Shown here piece by piece: positions 60,271 through 64,000 of a stretch of 64,000 nt of DNA. Below the pieces are notes generated by a model. The model saw only the letters and a list, made by a program, of their open reading frames with translations. It searched no databases and had not been told where the DNA came from. How positions within the stretch are numbered: position 1 is the first letter of the stretch; each line of letters starts with the position of its first letter. The DNA comes from Zhouia amylolytica (lineage in GTDB: Bacteria > Bacteroidota > Bacteroidia > Flavobacteriales > Flavobacteriaceae). Where the stretch lies: NCBI RefSeq assembly GCF_900116365.1, contig NZ_FPAG01000004.1, positions 171,935-235,934 on the forward strand. The letters are read 5' to 3'. Position numbers and translations under genes: made by a program.

Positions 60271-61923
60271 ATGAGATTTCAATCTAATAAACTTCTGAAC
60301 ACACTACTTGTATTAGGTAGTGTTGTTTTTTTTATAGCCTGTGATGAAGAGTTTAACACCATAGGTTCAGACATCTTCGATGAGAATGATCGTGTAGCAG
60401 ATGCAACCTATGAGGTTTCGGCTGTTAATAATAAAATGGACAGGATCCGAACTGATAATTTGCCAGTATTCCAATTGGGAGATTATAAAGATCCTGTGTA
60501 TGGGAAGACGAACTATGAATTTATTACTCAGGTTAGTTTATCTTCAACCGTTTTTGGTAAGTATTCCCAGGAGCTGGAAGATAATTCAGATGCGGATGAT
60601 TCAGATGCCACCATTGTTGAGAATGAAACGGTGAGTAGTGTGTATTTGTATATTCCGTTTTTTTCTGAGGAGGTAGAGGATACAACCAGTACTGAGGTTG
60701 ATGAAAATGATCCTAAGGAGTTTACTTTAGATTCGATTTACGGAAATATGGATCAGGAGTTCAACCTAAAGGTTCAGGAGTCCACCTACTATTTAAGAAG
60801 ACTTGATCCAGATCAGGAATTTACTGAAGCTCAGGAATATTATTCTGATGGTGATCTTAAGTCTTTCAATACTACCGTGATTTATGATGATGTATATAAG
60901 ATAGACCCTTCAGAAATTCTGTTTTTCGAAAATGAAGATGATCCGGATACGGAAGATGAAGACGAGTCTCAAAATGTATCGAGTCGATTGACGCCGGGTC
61001 TTTATGTGCAATTGGATAATGCTTTTTTTCAGGAAAAGATTCTCGATATGGAGGGTAATTCAGTTCTTGCAAATTCTGATAATTTAAAAGATTATTTGAG
61101 AGGGTTTTATTTTTCAATTGATTCTCCTACCGATGATTTATTGATGTTGTTAGATATTGAGAATGCCAATATTCGTATAAATTATGATTACGATGAATGG
61201 GATAATAATGATACAACAGATGATACTTCTGATGATCAAATTGTTACTTCCAGTGGTAATATTACCTTAAGTCTTTCTAGTAACGGAAATGATGTACATG
61301 TAAATTTCATTGAAGAGTCGGCATATCCAGCAGTCATTACAGAGCAATTGAATAGTGCGGAAGATGCGTCCAGAATTTACTTGCGTGGAGGGGCTGGAGC
61401 CTATGCGGCATTAGATCTTTTTGTTGGAGAAGACCTAGAAGCATTAAGAGCTGAGAACCGATTGGTAAACCAGGCTGATCTATTGCTTTATATAGATACC
61501 GAAGCAATGAATTCTTATGGTGATCCTATTTATCCTGATCGTTTGTTCTTGTATAAACTAGAAGAAGGGGAGTCAATTGTAGATCAAGTTGCTGATGTTC
61601 AGTTGGATGCTGGAGGAGCCATATATAGCGGTGTATTGGAATTGGATGAAAATGACAATCCATGGCGCTATAGATTTGGTGTAACTGAACATGTTACCGA
61701 AATTTTAAGAGGGGATAGCGAAAACGTAACACTAGGTTTGTCATTTACTGCAGATGTGACTAACTTTAATTACGTTGCTGCAACATCTGAGGGGAATGAT
61801 ATTATGGCTCCGAAGACTGCAGCTATAAGTCCGTTAGGTGTTATACTTTACGGTAATAATATTTCTCAGGATAATAATGATAAAAAATTAAGGTTAGAAC
61901 TATATTATACTAAGACAAAATAG
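60271..61923 (+). CDS. DUF4270 lipoprotein
   Basis: A 550-aa predicted lipoprotein with signal ending FFIACDEEF (Cys24). The FNTIGSDIFDENDR that follows the Cys is typical of DUF4270 proteins. The rest is beta-rich and strongly acidic (many DDSDAT and EDEDES segments), probably exposed on the cell surface or in the periplasm. No reaction is known. It starts 13 bp after the GT5-like gene and is likely co-transcribed with it. Confidence 0.88.
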   Translation: MRFQSNKLLNTLLVLGSVVFFIACDEEFNTIGSDIFDENDRVADATYEVSAVNNKMDRIRTDNLPVFQLGDYKDPVYGKTNYEFITQVSLSSTVFGKYSQELEDNSDADDSDATIVENETVSSVYLYIPFFSEEVEDTTSTEVDENDPKEFTLDSIYGNMDQEFNLKVQESTYYLRRLDPDQEFTEAQEYYSDGDLKSFNTTVIYDDVYKIDPSEILFFENEDDPDTEDEDESQNVSSRLTPGLYVQLDNAFFQEKILDMEGNSVLANSDNLKDYLRGFYFSIDSPTDDLLMLLDIENANIRINYDYDEWDNNDTTDDTSDDQIVTSSGNITLSLSSNGNDVHVNFIEESAYPAVITEQLNSAEDASRIYLRGGAGAYAALDLFVGEDLEALRAENRLVNQADLLLYIDTEAMNSYGDPIYPDRLFLYKLEEGESIVDQVADVQLDAGGAIYSGVLELDENDNPWRYRFGVTEHVTEILRGDSENVTLGLSFTADVTNFNYVAATSEGNDIMAPKTAAISPLGVILYGNNISQDNNDKKLRLELYYTKTK

Positions 61924-61985
61924 CGCACTCCCCCACACAATAGCACAATAATTAAACACAATAAACTCAAAAAAAACTAACTATT

Positions 61986-63833
61986 ATGTGTGGAATCGTA
62001 GGTTATATAGGCCATCGACAGGCGTACCCTGTTATTATTAAAGGCCTTGAAAGACTTGAATACCGAGGGTATGATAGTGCAGGTGTTGCTCTCTTCGATA
62101 AGGGAGAAATAAGCCTAAGTAAAACGAAGGGTAAGGTTGCTGATCTTAAGCGTATTTCCGAAGCCAATTCCAATACCCAAGGGATGTGTGGGATTGGTCA
62201 TACGCGTTGGGCAACCCATGGTATTCCTGATGATTTAAATGCCCATCCTCATTTTTCTAATTCTGGTAATCTAGTTATTGTTCATAACGGAATTATTGAG
62301 AACTATGACGCTATAAAGAAGGCCCTGATTGGTCGAGGTTATACTTTTCATTCGGAGACGGATACGGAGGTTTTAATCAATTTAATTGAAGACGTTAAAA
62401 AGAACGAACAGGTTAAATTAGGTAAGGCGGTTCAGATAGCATTACAGCAGGTTGTAGGTGCTTATGCTATTGCTGTTTTTGATAAAAGTAAACCGGATGA
62501 AATCATAGTTGCAAAACTAGGAAGCCCGTTGGCGATTGGTGTTGGTGAAGAGGAGTTTTTTATTGCTTCGGATGCCTCTCCATTTATTGAGTATACTAAT
62601 AATGCTATTTATTTGGAAGATGAACAAATGGCTATTGTTAGATTGGGTAGGGATATCAAGGTTAGACAGATTGAAAATGACGCTTTGGTAACTCCTTATG
62701 TGCAAGAGCTCGAGATGAGTTTAGAGCAGATAGAAAAAGGAGGGTATGACCATTTCATGCTCAAGGAAATTCACGAACAACCTGAGGTTATTAAAGATAC
62801 TTATCGTGGACGAATGATTGTTAATGAGGGCATTGTTAAGATGGCGAGTATTGATGATCACCTTGAGAAATTCTTAAATGCAAATCGTATTATTATTGTA
62901 GCCTGTGGAACTTCATGGCATGCAGGCCTGGTGGCGGAATATATATTCGAGGATTTAGCCAGAGTGCCTGTTGAAGTGGAGTACGCTTCTGAATTCAGGT
63001 ACAGGAATCCTATTATAACATCGAAAGATGTGGTTATTGCTATCTCTCAATCTGGAGAAACGGCAGATACTCTTGCAGCCATTAAACTAGCCAAAGAAAA
63101 CGGAGCTTTCGTTTATGGGGTGTGTAATGTGGTAGGATCTTCTATTGCCAGAGAGACTAACTCAGGGGCTTATACTCATGCCGGACCGGAAATAGGGGTT
63201 GCTTCAACAAAAGCATTCACTACGCAAATTACGGTATTGGCGTTAATAGCGTTAAAACTTGCATCTGAAAAAGGCACGGTTTCGAAATCTGAACTCCATC
63301 AGAAATTGGCTGAACTGGAGAGTATGCCAAGAAAAATTGAAGAAGCCTTAAAGGTGGATGATCATGTGAAATATATCTCTTCTATTTATAAGGATGCTGC
63401 CAATTTCTTGTATTTGGGAAGAGGTTATAATTTCCCGGTGGCGTTAGAAGGGGCTTTAAAGCTCAAGGAGATATCATATATTCATGCGGAAGGATATCCG
63501 GCTGCTGAAATGAAGCATGGGCCGATAGCGCTTATTGATGAACAAATGCCGGTAGTTGTAATAGCTACTAAAAAAGGACATTATGAAAAGATTATCAGTA
63601 ATATTCAGGAGATTAAATCCAGAAGCGGTAAAATTATAGCTATTGTTACTGAGGGTGATGAAGATGTAAGGGCACTTGCGGATCATGTGATTGAAGTTCC
63701 TGAAACTTCGGAGGCTTTATCTCCGTTGGTTAATACTATTCCATTGCAATTACTGTCTTATCATATCGCGGTAATGCGGGGATGTAATGTAGATCAGCCA
63801 AGAAATTTAGCTAAATCAGTTACAGTGGAGTAA
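61986..63833 (+). CDS. glmS: glutamine-fructose-6-phosphate aminotransferase (isomerizing)
   Basis: Makes glucosamine-6-phosphate for peptidoglycan and LPS; 615 aa, full length. The N-terminal glutaminase starts MCGIVGYIG, so Cys2 becomes the N-terminal nucleophile after Met removal. GIGHTRWATHG, LVIVHNGIIENY and the two SIS sugar-isomerase domains (about 290-430 and 460-600, with ACGTSWHAGL and AISQSGETADT) are clear. It ends NLAKSVTVE, the normal C-terminus. It is followed by a terminator at 63856; I see no glmS ribozyme in the 62 bp upstream. Confidence 0.98.
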   Translation: MCGIVGYIGHRQAYPVIIKGLERLEYRGYDSAGVALFDKGEISLSKTKGKVADLKRISEANSNTQGMCGIGHTRWATHGIPDDLNAHPHFSNSGNLVIVHNGIIENYDAIKKALIGRGYTFHSETDTEVLINLIEDVKKNEQVKLGKAVQIALQQVVGAYAIAVFDKSKPDEIIVAKLGSPLAIGVGEEEFFIASDASPFIEYTNNAIYLEDEQMAIVRLGRDIKVRQIENDALVTPYVQELEMSLEQIEKGGYDHFMLKEIHEQPEVIKDTYRGRMIVNEGIVKMASIDDHLEKFLNANRIIIVACGTSWHAGLVAEYIFEDLARVPVEVEYASEFRYRNPIITSKDVVIAISQSGETADTLAAIKLAKENGAFVYGVCNVVGSSIARETNSGAYTHAGPEIGVASTKAFTTQITVLALIALKLASEKGTVSKSELHQKLAELESMPRKIEEALKVDDHVKYISSIYKDAANFLYLGRGYNFPVALEGALKLKEISYIHAEGYPAAEMKHGPIALIDEQMPVVVIATKKGHYEKIISNIQEIKSRSGKIIAIVTEGDEDVRALADHVIEVPETSEALSPLVNTIPLQLLSYHIAVMRGCNVDQPRNLAKSVTVE

Positions 63834-63855
63834 CTATATATATTTTTTATAAGAT

Positions 63856-63890
63856 AAAGGCCGTCTAAGCATGCTTAGATGGCCTTTTTT
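63856..63890 (+). terminator. rho-independent terminator after glmS
   Basis: Near-perfect 15-bp stem AAAGGCCGTCTAAGC (63856-63870), AT, GCTTAGATGGCCTTT (63873-63887; one G-T pair), then a T run. I see nothing coding in the remaining bases 63891-64000. Confidence 0.92.
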
Positions 63891-64000
63891 AATCTGTAGC
63901 TTTCCTTGGTGAGATTTTGATTTTTTAAAGTTGATTTCAGAGCAGTATGTTCAGCGTGTGCAGTTGATCATTCTCCTTTTTTAAACCTCTTTTAGTTGTA

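Noticed and set aside
61924..61985. glmS ribozyme upstream of glmS
   Set aside because: Only 62 bp lie between the DUF4270 stop and the glmS start, too short for the ribozyme, and no matching core is visible.

Overview
The window looks like a low-GC chromosome segment of a Bacteroidota bacterium, most likely a marine member of the Flavobacteriaceae. The evidence is phylum-typical content: a Bat/MoxR aerotolerance operon, an IPExxxVDY protein, a DUF4270 lipoprotein, a GbsR-type regulator with an RND pump, and many lipoproteins with short signal peptides. Several start regions also carry the Bacteroidota -7 promoter motif TAnnTTTG. The sulfatase, the vanadium-haloperoxidase-like lipoprotein and the GH2 glycosidase fit, but do not prove, life on algal polysaccharide. 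I see no integrase, insertion sequence, CRISPR array, rRNA or tRNA.

Layout. 1-3233: fabF (3' part), rnc, an IPExxxVDY protein and pyk. 3325-8344: a secreted sulfatase, then a large hybrid histidine kinase that converges with and overlaps a LytTR response regulator. 8457-11666: haloperoxidase-like lipoprotein, DoxX-like membrane protein and outer-membrane barrel. 11774-14089 with leader to about 14485: metE under a cobalamin riboswitch on the minus strand. 14618-18350: small stress genes (DUF3995, SnoaL-like, NmrA/QOR2-like, DODA-type dioxygenase, Crp/Fnr regulator). 18719-18773: an 11-bp tandem repeat array resembling DnaA boxes. 18871-21702: dinB, an NAD-binding protein, a CYTH protein and a YCII-like lipoprotein. 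21785-27980: RND efflux operon with a MarR/GbsR-type regulator and a clear operator over its promoter. 28346-30207: pheS and two conserved hypotheticals. 30355-33799: cvpA, then a beta-carbonic anhydrase/SulP pair and a small membrane-anchored protein.

33856-42964 is a complete minus-strand Bat operon (moxR, DUF58, a 551-aa BatD-like fusion, batA, batB, batC, batD, batE). A small palindromic repeat lies between moxR and the DUF58 gene. 43113-44195 is a DUF4382 lipoprotein. 44517-49015 runs forward: SDR, AlbA_2-type protein, PPP-type phosphatase, exonuclease III, OmpA lipoprotein. 49092-51811 holds an aldo/keto reductase, a DJ-1/PfpI-AraC regulator and a stand-alone DJ-1/PfpI protein. 51962-59335 runs in reverse: panC, panD, a UPF0104 flippase-like protein, an esterase-fold protein without its serine nucleophile, a GH2 enzyme and radA. 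59448-63833 runs forward: half of a glycogen-synthase-like protein without its KxGG motif, a DUF4270 lipoprotein and glmS.

Most of the window is ordinary core flavobacterial genome. The most interesting points are the DnaA-box-like array, the metE riboswitch leader, the efflux operator, two apparent pseudoenzymes (esterase fold and GT5 half), the SulP/carbonic anhydrase pair with its charged insertion, and the Bat-operon fusion protein. I found no clear evidence of an entirely new multi-gene system.
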